Origin: Channa striata
Taxonomy: Eukaryota; Chordata; Actinopteri; Anabantiformes; Channidae
DNA: 64,000 bases
Assembly: GCA_033026295.1 (NCBI GenBank)
Contig: CM065184.1
Coordinates: 11,969,501 to 12,033,500 of the forward strand
Direction: 5' to 3'
Shown here piece after piece: positions 1 through 12,600 of this stretch. Made by a program: the position numbers and the translations under genes. The notes beneath the pieces are model-generated. The model saw nothing but the letters and a program-made list of their open reading frames with translations. It had not been told where the DNA came from and ran no database searches. Every line of letters begins with the position of its first letter. Positions within the stretch are counted from its first letter, which is position 1.

Positions 1-1537
1 TCCAAAACCTATCATATCGTTGATCGTGCTATTTATTGACTTTATGCTTAAATTACCCACAGAAATATGTTATTTGAGCTCAGTTAAACACTGCAACTGC
101 AAGTTACAGTTAAAGACCCTTCTGTATTACTGCCTGTGTTGAAATAGCCAGTGCTGCTCTCAAGCATCAGGAAGGACCAGGGCCATTTTCATTGTTGTTC
201 CCCTGTACTGTAGCTTCCTCCGAGGAACACTTATCAACTTATTAATAATTTAGAGTTGGACAGATAGATTGATTTTACCTTGTTAGAATATGTTTTGTAA
301 GGTCGTCTAAATAATTTTGGGTACAATTAAACATCATTTTTATCAGCTTTTAATCTGACCAAAACAAAAGTAGGTTATAAGAGAAACATGAATATATGTG
401 GTCTACCATATGCTCATCTTTGCACTCTGATTTAAATAGAAATGTTAGTGCAAAACAAGTACACACCCCCAAAATCACAGCATAATAATCTGTCAAGGGC
501 TGTCCTCAATTACCCGATAATGCCTCTGAGTAAAATATATGTTCATATTGCTATTCATTTAATATTGTCTCATGATACTATTAGCATAAACTGTCCATGA
601 AAAGCAGTTGTTTAAAGCTACACCTGCAGGGCTGTTTTCTTGACTGACTGTATTTTGCTGCTGTCTGAGTTTGCCGCTCTCTGGGTGCTTTAACCTTTCA
701 AGGCGTCTCGAGTCCCAGAAGAGCAGCTCGCTCAGGGCTCACACCTGCGCTTCAACTGAGAATAAGGACAACAGCAGCAGCAGGGGCCCCCAGTCCGAAT
801 GCACATAAACACACACATAGACACACGCACGCACATATGTTGTAATTCTACCAAGGCAATTCTTTGTTCTGTTATAACATTTTTTGGACATCATTATAGA
901 CACGTCAGTCACAGCAAATGCACATTTGTGAGCCTTGTTTTTTAAGCAATCATTAGCAATTTATGCTTCTGTATTGCAATTTCAGGTCTTGTTATGTTAA
1001 TTAACCTAATTGCTTGCCTGCATTCCTCTGTGACACGACCATAGAAACTTTACATACCATTTGCCGTTTCTCTAATTTTCTCGACATTTTTATATTTTTT
1101 GCATGCCTTTCTTGTCTGTCTTTTATGTCTCTGCTTGGTTGCACTTCTAATTATTGTCAATCGCCTAAGATTGTAGAAAGAACATTAGACGGCGCCTTTG
1201 TGTTCCATGTTCAGAGTGCACCCACTAGCCGATTCTAATAGCCCTTATCTCTAACTCTTCACATCCCAGCCCTGCCTAATGATAGTGCTCAGGTCCGCTC
1301 CCAGCCACCTTGGGTTCAGCGAATCTAATTTGTTGTTTCTTTTAATAGCTGCGGCGGTTTTAAATCTCCACTGTATACATGATCTATTCCTAATACTCGA
1401 GACATCACCGTACATCAGATACCTGAGGCAAACTGTCCATTAAATTCAGAAATACACTGTGTACTCTCTTTAGTAAATGTGGCTTTTCTCTTACTGGACT
1501 GGCTGCAGCTTTTCTTTGTAAAGTTTGTTCTCCAGTT

Positions 1538-1695
1538 ACCTCTCACAGTCCAAACACATGCAAGTTAGGTTAATTGATGACTCTAAATTGCCCTTAGATG
1601 TAAATGTGAGGGTGAATGTGAGGGTCTGTGTATGTCTCTAGTCTCATCATTCCCCTCCCAATAAAGTCTGTGTTTTCCCTGAGACCTGTCCAAGG
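1538..1695 (+). mobile_element. Degenerate teleost short interspersed repeat
   Basis: The stretch beginning CTCACAGTCCAAACACATGC, then GTTAGGTTAATTGATGACTC and TAAATTGCCC with several GTGAGGGTG-like units, and ending near GACCTGTCCAAGG, matches from memory a dispersed repeat common across teleost genomes (consensus around 'cagtccaaagacatgc', 'taggttaattggtgactctaaattgccc', 'gacctgtccagggtg'). The copy is diverged and lacks the usual 3' segment. Its formal family name would need a repeat-library search. Confidence 0.6.
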
Positions 1696-4600
1696 TTAAA
1701 CATTTTTAAACTATCTTTATTATTTAATGGAAAAAAAACAACAAAAAGGATCAAACAATAATTCAATTTATTATATAAAAATACTGAATGAACTAAAGTT
1801 ACACCAATATAGATACATTGAATCAATAAAGTTTTCCTTTAAACTTGTATTAAAACATCTGAAGGTAAGGCAAACACTGGGAGTAATGTGCTAAATTGAG
1901 CTTTCGCTTCTCTTTTACCTGTACTGCCACTGATTTCTTTATTGTCACTTCAGTTTATCTTTGAGCTGCCTGCGCCAAATAATGTAGATTGTTACTTCAA
2001 AGTACATGTTGCTAGAATGACCTGCGTCCTCAAGGCAGCAGAGACCGTAGTGGACTGTATTTCCACGGATGACTGCATTTATGACTTTTCATGTTAGACT
2101 TCTTGTTCAGCTGACTAAATAGAACCGTGTAGCACTGATACCGAGCTTGTTAAGGCTCTTTGGAAGCAGGAGCAAAGCAGGGGGTGACTCCAAACGAACA
2201 CTTGTGCTTTCATTAGATCGTCAGCAAGATGATGCTATGTACTTGAATGCTAAATGTATGTCGCTATTATAGTTGGTAAAGGTCAGTAATTCTTGGAACT
2301 AACGTAAAACAAGGATAACACTTACTCCCAGCCTATTTCCTGTGTTAGCATGTAAAAAGGTTAACAAAGAAAGAGTCAATAGCTGTGTTTGTGTTGTAGC
2401 ATTCAGCCGCATTTACAGTAATTACTATGTCTGAAGTGCAAATTGAAAGCGCTCACCCTGGCTTTTAAGAAGCACAGACATAATGACTTTTGTAAGGAGG
2501 GTGCTTTTATATCCTGTATTAATTCGATTTTAATCAGAGTGAAAACATATCAAATTAAAAGCTGTTGTTTCACTCTGCGTGCAGAGCGGATATTGCATGA
2601 TATTGTGCACCATATCAAACATGAAAGCAGTACCCAAGCTTGAAAGGAAGCAAAGACAATGTGCCGATGCTGTGGAATCAAACTCCTGGCTAAAAGCTGA
2701 AGGTGATCCCACAGTTCATGATCAAGTGAAGAATATTTTAAGAATATTTGTGGGTGTACGTTTCTTTGATGCATATTATTCAAAAAGTTGTATAGAGAAT
2801 AGAATAACTAGGGAAATAAATGTGATGGAAAGCAGAAATGTACACACTGACACCAAGTGGATCCAAAAGTCAAGGAGTAAGAGACATAGAGGCAATACTG
2901 ACAGTCTTACAAGCAATATGTTTTATTATTTAAACACAATAGTCCCCTGCAAAAACAGCCATTCTCTGCCTTCTGCACCAGCCATAATGTTTAACTTGGT
3001 GGCTGGTTCTCCAAAGAGTCACATCTGTAACTTTTCTCTTTCTGCCAAAACAAGACTCAGTCACTGTGAACGGGGTGATTCCTGAGACTGAGCAGACATA
3101 GTGTACTACACACACTCTCTTACATTAACACACACTCACATGCACATTTTTCTCTCTTAGACTGATTAGACAGACGATTGTTTGCACACTCCCAGCGGAA
3201 GGAAGGGGGTTTTTAGCCAGCTGAGCTATCACTCTCTTACAAGGACCTTCCTCAGAAGTCTACACAATAATGCTGTACTGCTGCGGCTTAACCTTCTTTC
3301 TGTTATACCAAAATGTGATACGTGTGTATCTAAAATCACATGTGCGTCTGAATGCCGACGCTGAAGCTTTGCCAAACATTAGGCCTCTTCTGGCTGTCAT
3401 GTTTAATCTTTGGAGCATGCTGGGGTGAAAGACAGTTTCACCTCTAAAACAGCACCTGTCAAAACGCAGGCTGGAGTGCGTACGTCAGAAACTACATAGT
3501 TATGCATGTCTGTGCTGCCTGTGTGTGTGTTTGAGAGTGTTTTCAGTAGATAAACCTCATAGGACCAAATGCTGCCACACGGAAAAAAAATGTGACTAGG
3601 AGGAAGTGATGGTGCATAGTGACCTGACATGCTCCCTCAAAAATAGATTCAACTATAACTTCCATGGCTTGTGTTTACATTTTTATGTTGGGTCCATGCA
3701 GAAAGGATGTGCCAGTGAAGATGGATAGATGAATGTCAGATACACGGTCTGTATATGTGTAGACCGGCATTCAGTCATTCTTCAGATGTACTATATGCAC
3801 CACATCACTGGGTCCTGTACCCATTTCCACAACACACAATTATCAGACCTTTTAGGTGTTGTTTTTCATATGAGACGTGGTGATTCAGTCACTTTGGTAA
3901 ATTTGCTTAATAATACTTCTGTAGGGGGCACATTTTGTATGTTTTAACCATGTATCCTTTTTCTTTGTGCTTGTGGTCACCGTGTGACAACAGTTTCTGA
4001 GTGGCTCCTTGGTTTTTATGCCTCATCAATTTGTGATCCTGTTTGCATTCCTTTTACCTGTAAGTAAAAATATGTGGATATATATCTTAAGTGAAATTAG
4101 CTAAGCCACTTCACAATTTTAAATTGCACATTCTTTTATTTTTGTAATTGTCTGATGGGTTGTTTGATACTCAAAAGAAATGGGGAAAAAAAGAGTATTT
4201 GTAATATTGTACATATAATGTATTGACTGACCTTTCAGTCAATAACAATAGTACTAACGTAATCCACAAATAAATTTTTTAGCTCTGATGTGTACAAGTC
4301 ATTTTTATTCTCCTACAAAAAGGAGAAAACTACCTCCTTTCTCACTTGTTATGCAAAAACAGCTCTCAGTGTTTAATCCCCAATCATTTAATTTCCAGTC
4401 AATTTAACACTACTGTTTTCTTAGCCGTGCATGTTTTTCTGACTACCTGCAGTTTAGAGGACCCACACTCTCTGAACAAATTTCTTCACAAAGCAGTATA
4501 TAAGAAGAGATGTGGCAGTGTTATAATGGCCATCCTATGTTGGACATTGATCATCATGAAAATACGTGTGTCAAATCTATTTAGACTATGCAAAATTCTC

Positions 4601-5032
4601 CATGCATGTGTGAGAGAGACTCAGTGAAAGAGACTGACAGACACATTTGCATGTGAAATGTGCGTTTTTGCACATCATGCGCATTTCTTTGATGGCTTCA
4701 ATAAAGTAGGACTTCCTTTCAAATGCATGCTGGCGTCCACCTCACCTGGATCTCCGCTTTAAGTTTGTCTGGGTGACCCAGAACTTCAATGTGGCAATGA
4801 CAATCATGACATTATACGTCTTCAACTCTGTATGATTCCAACTAAAAGTGATTTCAGCAGTGACCACTTAGGCTGCTTTTTCCACCGCTATCATTAAGAT
4901 GGAGCGCACAGATAATCAGTCTCTCTGATTCTGTTAGTAATGACTGGCAGTGACCTCAGTGTCTAAGAGACAACTCGTTAGAATAATGTTGAGGTTCCAG
5001 ACACTTGTTTGAACCTGCAATGACTGTAGGAC

Positions 5033-5049
5033 TTTTTTTTTTTTTTTTT
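5033..5049 (+). repeat. Poly-T run (17 nt)
   Basis: Uninterrupted T17 in prkg1 intron 3 (A17 on the sense strand). No clear retroelement body is adjoining. Confidence 0.9.
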
Positions 5050-5218
5050 AAATCAATGTCTTTATTTCCATTGTAGAATATCTAAGGGGCACTTCACTAG
5101 TTTTCAACTTGCTTTCTTATGCCTTTAGTTTAGGATGTAAACATACATTAGAGTTTTTTTAACTTGTCGCTGACTTCCCTATATTAAAACATGTCTCTTC
5201 TTCTTACTGAAAAACCCT

Positions 5219-5279
5219 TCCAGATGACATCACCTGGAGACATTTTTCATCATTAGGATTTCAGACGATGTCATCTGGA
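5219..5279. repeat. Inverted repeat, 13-bp perfect arms with 35-nt loop
   Basis: TCCAGATGACATC at 5219–5231 is exactly reverse-complemented by GATGTCATCTGGA at 5267–5279. It could fold as a hairpin in intronic RNA. No match to a known element or microRNA was recognised. Confidence 0.7.
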
Positions 5280-8200
5280 GGAGCTCTGGAAAAGCAGGGT
5301 GGAGGCAATTGCAATCCTACTGGTACTGTATGAGCAACAAGATGACATAATCTAAACCGAAGGCTCCTTAGAAGTTTATTGGCATTTATGTACATGAACT
5401 ACGCAAACTAGAAAAAACAGAAGCAAGTTTAATATCAGTGAAGATGTCCTTTAATAAGGACAGCAAATAGAATCTACTTGTGATTGTTTAGTATTTTGAT
5501 CACGTTAGTTTTGAAGCAGTGACTGACTTCTCATCTGTTTACAGTAGATGAGCCTGTGAGGAATATAAGTGTTCATCACACCATGCTGCAATTTTTCAGT
5601 TATTTAATCGCTAATCCACTGCCAGCAGAAATATCTGGAACTACAGTATTTTGACTATTGCATGAGTCAGATTTAAAAGATGATGACAGACGGTACCAGG
5701 CAGCACATACAGATCGTAGGTTTTCATTGTTTTTAAACCAAACAACCACAAATGGTTATTATTTAATTAGGAAAATAATTCTCATTTGCTGGTCTATTAT
5801 AACCCTTCATACCAACATTTAAAAATATTTGCTACTATTTGCTTAAGGTTACATAGCTTAAGCAGGCATTTTCAAGACATAAACTGGACCACAACAATAA
5901 TTTATTTTTAAAATTATCTCCTTCCTGCTGCTGTCGTTCGGTGCTGTAATGCTTACTTCAGTCAAGTGCTGCACAGCTTCATGCCGCTTCATGCCGAATT
6001 GCATCCTGTTATGCTGTCAAGTCTTCATGAAACAGTGACACTTTGATTCTATAAAAGAATATTTTTAGGTAGAAGGGCACTGTCCCTCTTTCTGGTCTGT
6101 CTGCAGACACAGAAATAGCAATTTTGTCTCACATCCCTTAAGGTGGCTCGCTCATTTTGCTGTCACCACTGTCCTGAATTCATCACCTGTCCCCTTTGTC
6201 TCTCACTTCTACCCTTCTCCTCCTCTGTGGTCTGCAGCCAGCACCTTAGCCTCTTCTGAAAATGACTCGATGTTGATTTAAGGGCAAAGGGACTTTTTTT
6301 GTAAACCGAGGCAGCATTTTTCTCCCAGGCTGCATGTAAAATCCCAGCTAATTTGCTAAGGCTGGCAGAGCCAAACCCCTACAGTGGCCATAACTCTACA
6401 CTTAAGTGTCTGTATGCCGAAACTAAACATAACATATTGATTGGTGGAGCTCGTTGCGGTACTACACAGCCTGGGAGTAAGTACTACTTGAAATGCTTGA
6501 GTCAGGGCAGGACTTACTTTACAGGATTTCTGTCGGTAAGCAAGTGCACACATGAATTCCTCTCATGATGAAGAATATGGTGGTGGGATTATGGGCACAG
6601 ATATTGTTTTCAGTGCTTACAAGAATTTAAAATGATGCAAAGGCAAGGATTAATTAAATCAAATTAAATCAGTCTTTGTATTCTGATTGAATGTTTAGAC
6701 ATAAAGCCTGCAGTTATGTCTAACCAGTGCTTTACATCCATGTAACTTGTGTACAGTAATTGGATGGATGCTTACACACTTTTCCATCTAAAGCACTTTC
6801 ACGCAAAACTTGAACACACATTAAGGTCAATGTTAAGGAATAAAACGGGTTTGATTGCTTTTTGTTTTGCTGTGCCTTCTGTTTGTGTATTGTATTGCCA
6901 TTTTGCATCTTCTAGTTTTTACTATAAATCACAGATAATGTTCATTCCATTTCTTCCAACCATTTTCCAGATTATAATTTCCTTTTTTTTTCAAGCGGCC
7001 CATGATCTCCATTTATACCAGTGCAGTTTGATAAACAACTTGCATAGAATTGAAAATTACATCTGTGATGGATAATCTTTCATAGTGAACATTATGGCTG
7101 TTGTTGTCAGAGTCATGTTATTCGTTTGTGGTAAGACTGCAAGTGCAGCTTGATTTGGAAAAGGAGCAGACACAATGCTCTGATAAATTACAGAAATGAA
7201 GCCAATTTCAAGTCAAGATTTTTATAATGTTTTGAAATTAAAATAAACCAAATGATGCCTGGAAGACAGAAAAGATAAAATATGTAAGTCTAAAACTCTG
7301 TCTCTAACATGCTTTGCAAATGGTGATTTGTGATGAGGATGATTTTGCAAATAAAGTAAATGGACTAACCTGGACCATATGGTGCTTCAAAACTGAAAGC
7401 TGCACTAAAACTCATTAATTATTATTTTTTTCATTCAGAAAATTTGGATGCCTAATTCAAGTTACATTTTATACAGTTGTGAGGAAAGTCAAATTCCGCA
7501 CATTGTCTGAATAATGATGATGATGTACATAATAGCTCGTAATTGTTTCCATGAGTTTTTTTAATGGTTGATAGACTTCAATAATCTCTTCATTATCACA
7601 GTTAGCAATACTGTCATTATATTGTAATTTATTGCTGAGTCAAGGGAGGATACTAAACACAGTTTTAGGATGAGCTGCACTGATTCTGCATTAGCAGGTT
7701 CATCATCAAACTCCTGCCAAGATGTAATTTCTCATGCATATGACTTGGGAGACCATGCAATGTAAAATGAAATTACACTGTGAATATGTCCTTGTACAGG
7801 GTTCAACACACAGATTAAATTAAAGTATATAACTTTTGTGAATATTTTAACTATAGAACTTTTTTGAATATGTTTTACTTGAAATATGTCCTAAAACCTA
7901 ATGTGGAGAGGTTCATTTAAAGACTTATCTGTGAGTCAGACTGCCAGCAGTGCAGAGATATTCTCTTCTAAAAGTTTTTGAGGAAGGCTCATGTATCTGA
8001 ACAATCAAGAGAATTTTGAGCTAGTTCTACTTTATAAGTAAGCTTTGCAGCATTTCCATTTATTTTTAACTTTTCATAACAACACAACAGAGCACAGTGG
8101 AGCAGGGAGAGGGAGGGCTAGGTGCAGCAGAGTGAACTGGTTTCACTGGATTATGCTGCATTGTAGCTTTGTTGTAGCTTTAAAATGACTGACTCTAATA

Positions 8201-9463
8201 GCCAATGTACCAGTTTATATCCCTGATACGTTCTTGTGTAGAGACCTATGTTAAAATGAAGACAGCCGCCCTCAGAGACAGTTACAGTGACCCTGTTAGT
8301 GTAAACCCAGTTTGGGCCATGTGTACAATTACATCATTTGTTCCATGCAGAGTTTTTATTAAGCAGCCACCTCACCAGCAAAGCACTTGTAAAAAGACCC
8401 TGATGGGACATACATGCCTGTGGGCTGGTGGCAGGCAACAAAAGAAAAAGACAGACATCCTGTCGCCGAGGGGAAGGGGGATATATTATGCCATATGAGC
8501 TGGCTCATGTCCCTGTGGGCACTTGTTGCCAGGACAACGGGGGACTGAGAATTCTGTCAGGTTGGCTGGTCAGTGGTGGGGCATCATGGGACATGAAAGG
8601 GGTCAGCAAGGGGCACGCAACCTCACTGCCACAACAGTCGAGACAGTTTCTTCCACACTTGAACTCACACCTCCCGGTCGTTGTCTACGGGCCCACGGGG
8701 CCCAATGGGCCCCCGTTCTTCACGCATTCATTCACACCTGGGTCTCGCATAGATTTTCACCGCAAACCAGGAAAAATCATAACGCTCACCAAGTGTGGAA
8801 TTATTTGCCAGGTCAATAGTGATTATACTGAATTATTATGCAGTATGTTCTTCAGTGCTAATCGGAGCACTTATTCATATATTCATTTATTTTAATTTAA
8901 ACAACATTTGCTGTACGTGCACATGGACACTTTCAACCATCAGAGCTTATCTCATCTTGCCTTTATCTATTTATTATTCTACCCAAAGCACATTTCTAAC
9001 TCTTTCCCATTTCCTGGCTGACATAAACACATATTTTTCATTCTGACACACTCTCTTATTGCACACTAGTTCTCAAATGTGCATGGCCCACCATCTGTCC
9101 TGTCCTTTCTCTGTTTCTTCTCCATATATTACTAGGCTATTCAGATTGCCAGTCTGATAGACCACCTACTCACCCACTGTGCATTCTTCATAGTTGGAGC
9201 TTTGACACATGAGAGAGCAGAGGCAGTAAACCTTGACATTCAGCTCACTGGGGGTCTCACAACACACTTAGCTGGATGTTCTGAAGAAGCAGACTGGTGA
9301 TGGGGGATGGGGGGTTCATCATGACAGAGGAACAATGCAATCGCTGTGTTCCATGCACCTATTCATACAGGGACAGTGTGACCCCCTCTCTGTGTTGTAG
9401 CAGGACTAATACTTTAAGAGTCAGAAAGACCACTAATCAGTTATAGCAAGGCAAGACCATTCA

Positions 9464-9490
9464 GTGTGTGTGTGTGTGTGTGTGTGTGTG
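9464..9490 (+). repeat. (GT)n microsatellite near exon 3 donor
   Basis: About 13 uninterrupted GT units. On the prkg1 sense strand this is a CA repeat beginning roughly 88 nt into the intron after exon 3. Confidence 0.95.
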
Positions 9491-9577
9491 TCGGAAGTAG
9501 AGACATTATCTGTCACCTGGGGAACAAGGCTCATGCGAGCACTTTGGATGTTTTTACAGATGTCTGTTGAGACTCAC

Positions 9578-9691
9578 TCTTGACAGTGGCGGTCCTGGTG
9601 CAGTTGTAGAGAATTGCCAGCTCCCCAAACACTTTTCCTGGTCCCATGGTGCAGAGCTTCAGGCTCTCCTTCGTCACCTCCACCTTCCCAT
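9578..9691 (-). CDS. prkg1: prkg1 exon 3: phosphate-binding cassette of cGMP-binding domain A
   Basis: The exon is 114 nt long and was found by translating the minus strand: acceptor ATGTTTCAG, then two bases finishing Asp, 37 codons, one trailing base and donor GTGAGT (9577–9572). It encodes GKVEVTKESLKL followed by CTMGPGKVFGELAILYNC and TRTATVK. The FGELA…RTA stretch is the phosphate-binding cassette; in I-alpha numbering from Met, Glu165 and Arg174 are the expected contacts to the cGMP ribose and phosphate, and both are present. The exon is too short to stand out as an ORF. The next exon should begin TLVNVKLW and was not found in the remaining 9.5 kb, so intron 3 runs off the window. Confidence 0.93.
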
Positions 9692-12600
9692 CTGAAACAT
9701 GCACAAGCATATAGGTGCAACATCAGGCACATTGCTATTCAAAATGCTCATTTATTTTTTTGGCTGATTACCACAGTGTGAGAGTCTTTTTGCTCCATTC
9801 AAAATGTGCAGCAAACAAACTTTCACTGATGAAATGGAGTGGATGATAGGTGCGCTGAAGGCTCTCGCTTCATTTTGGGGGGCACCCAGCCAGAGTGGTG
9901 TTGAGTCAGTGGGCTAGAAAAAAATAAAATTATTTTGCAATGCGCCATTCCCAGGGGCTACTGGCCTCCTCCCAAGGCCTGTGCATGGCGCTGTTATATA
10001 GTAATGCAGCAGAACTAAGATGGGAAAAACCTACTTAACTATAATTCACAGCTACAGTATAGTATGCCTTAAGGTAGAGACTGTCATAGTAGATAAATAC
10101 AGTATACAGTAGAATATATGGAAATTTGTGAATTTGTGCGTTCAAAAAGTATTATGATGACAAAATGTTGGATTCACACAGTCACCATCTAGATCTGTTT
10201 CCAAAGTAAACAATTTTTGTGCTGAAATGTAGTCTGACTTTCACTATAACATCCTGTCAAGAGGTTATTTTTATCAATTTATTTATTTAATACAGTCTGG
10301 GGATATAATTCACTAAAAGCTGACACAGTATTCTGGAAAAACTTAGGAAACTAAATTCTTCAAAGCAATGAATGTTTCTGCCTCTCTGGTCATTGTCATG
10401 TTCATTGATATCAACAAGTCCAAAATCTTTCAAGTTTTACAGGTTGGTTTACTCTGTCACCAGGGCTAAACTGATTTTTAAAATTTGTTCAGAATTTTCT
10501 TACATTATAGTTTTCTAGAAATTATTTCACTGTGAGCCCATAAAAAGTAACATACATGAACATGTCTAAGCAGTAGCTTTCTATGTTTGCTGAAGTGCAA
10601 ATGTGCACAACAATAAAATCTTATTTTTGTTCTTTAAGAAAGTGAGAGATTCTTTGCCCCTGTCAAACAGGAGGTTGTCTGCTGCCACTGGGTTTAGACA
10701 AGCCTCATCAAGGATGTATATTTTTCTAGATACTCAGCATTCCTCTGCAGGAGCATAACTCACAGATTCACAGAGCACAAAAACCCAAACAAAACAGTTA
10801 AAGTCGGCTCTAGGCAGCTGATGAAATATGGCAAGATGATAAGCGCAGGCGACTCATCCACAGACGAAATGGTTTGACAGGTTAGGTCATAAACCTCTTT
10901 GGGGGAGAAAAAAAACCCTCACCGTGATTCAGGGCTAATTCTTTTCTCCACTTTGTTGTTTGTCTCACATTGGGAAGTGTGATGCACTTCAGATTTTACC
11001 ATCTTATGGTCCTCTTCCCTGCTGTTTTCACTGCTCCTGTTTAACAGGCTTTCTTTTATGTCAGAGCCTGCCTCTGACAATCTCCTCTTTTTCTACTGAC
11101 ATGAAAAAAACTAAAAGAGAGAGCTGGAAAGATGGAAACTTCAAATTAAAAGCTGCTTTCACATTTTTTAAAAGAGGATTCTTGGATTGAAACACACACA
11201 GAATAAATATCTCTTTTAAATCCCTCTCTCAAACGTCCAGTGATTAAACAGACTAATCACAGGGCTGCTCATTTTCATACGCATTAAGTCTGAATCTGAT
11301 ATTAAACCAACTGCCTGATCAAATAAAGAATAATTTAACACAAAGCTGTGTTGTTCAGATAACATTGCTTTAAGAAGACAGAAAAATGTTCAATTAAATT
11401 AAAAACACCCAAAAGTCTGGTGCTCAGTATTCACATAAACTAGAATTACTACTTTGCAGTTGTATACCTCCACCAACTATTTCCAGTTTACATTTGTATG
11501 TTCAGTTTGTTTACTCTACCCAGTTCATTCATGAGAGCAGCTGGATGTTTCAAGCCTGAAGTAATGAAATTCCTTCCAGTTGAGTTGTTGTGTATACAGG
11601 CATAGGACTGCCATGAGGTCACAGTTACATTGACCTTTGACCACCAAAAGCTTATTGTTTCATCCTGAGATGTGTGTTCAAACAAATGCGATGGAAAGAC
11701 AGACAGACATCCTGACTACATGATGCCTCCAGCCTTTTGCCACCATAAAGACATAAAATATGGAATTGCTCACTGTGGGTTGTTGTTTCCTCTATTTTTG
11801 ATTATATTTTTTACAGTTTCCATGTAAGCATTTGTTGCTGCCATGAAAATAAACTTGATCACTTCCTGTGCACCTCAGGATTTTTTCTCCAGAAAAAACA
11901 AACCCCTCATGTTTGTTTACAAGAGCAACTACAAAATGTCACATGAACTAAGTGCAAAAATAATTTCTTTAGTGTCAATCTCGCCTCACAAAGTCTATAA
12001 AGGCTATAATTAATTGACTCAATTTAACACAAGATTTAGGCCTGGAGAACAGCCACTGAAAATCAATAGATCCCCACAGATATGTGCCAGACTAATCAGT
12101 GAACTGTGAGTGGTGTTGAGATGATGATGTGACTCGTTACCTCTCCAAACTCCACTCCCAAGCCCTTTGTTGCAAATTATTAAACCTAGCTGCCACAGAC
12201 AGAGAATGGGTGATGAATAGTTGAGAAGAAAATTGCCTGCTGCCATGTTTTTTTTTTTTTTTTTTTTTTTCCAGTTTTTGAGAATTGCAAGTGAATACCA
12301 AAAGAACCCATTTTGTTTGTTGCCTTCATCTAAATAGTTGTAGATTGGTCTCATGTGCATCTGACTGAATAAGGTAACTGTCTATCACCACTTAGACAGT
12401 TTGATGTGCCTATTCAGCCTTTCCATATCACAATAGGCAAAGCGAAAATTGTTGTGAGGTTTTAATCCATCACCAACAATGTTTGGACTTTCTGTTTCAG
12501 AAGAAGAAGCAGAGTGGAAATATAATCTCTGTGTTGACATATACACAGAGCCAGATTCCATATACAGTATGTCTGTGTCTATACATACTGTATCATTGCT

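Larger units (their letters stand above)
1..9577 (-). other. prkg1 intron 3 (partial); no further exon seen
   Basis: AT-rich intronic DNA downstream of exon 3. I looked on the minus strand for exon 4 (expected to read TLVNVKLWAID…) and did not see it. Contents noted separately are a fish short interspersed repeat near 1.54–1.69 kb, a hairpin near 5.2 kb, a T run at 5.03 kb and a GT repeat at 9.46 kb. The region 8.45–8.76 kb is more GC-rich than its surroundings but encodes nothing recognisable. Open frames here lack similarity to known families. Confidence 0.8.

Noticed and set aside
2579..3085. 168-codon plus-strand ORF in prkg1 intron 3
   Set aside because: Opens at GTG, has no recognisable family features and no exon-like splice context.
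8428..8895. 155-codon plus-strand ORF in the GC-richer patch
   Set aside because: Opens at GTG; composition reflects the GC-rich repeats; no similarity recognised.
1..9577. prkg1 exon 4 expected after exon 3
   Set aside because: Searched for the TLVNVKLWAID-type peptide on the minus strand and did not find it; it must lie outside the window.
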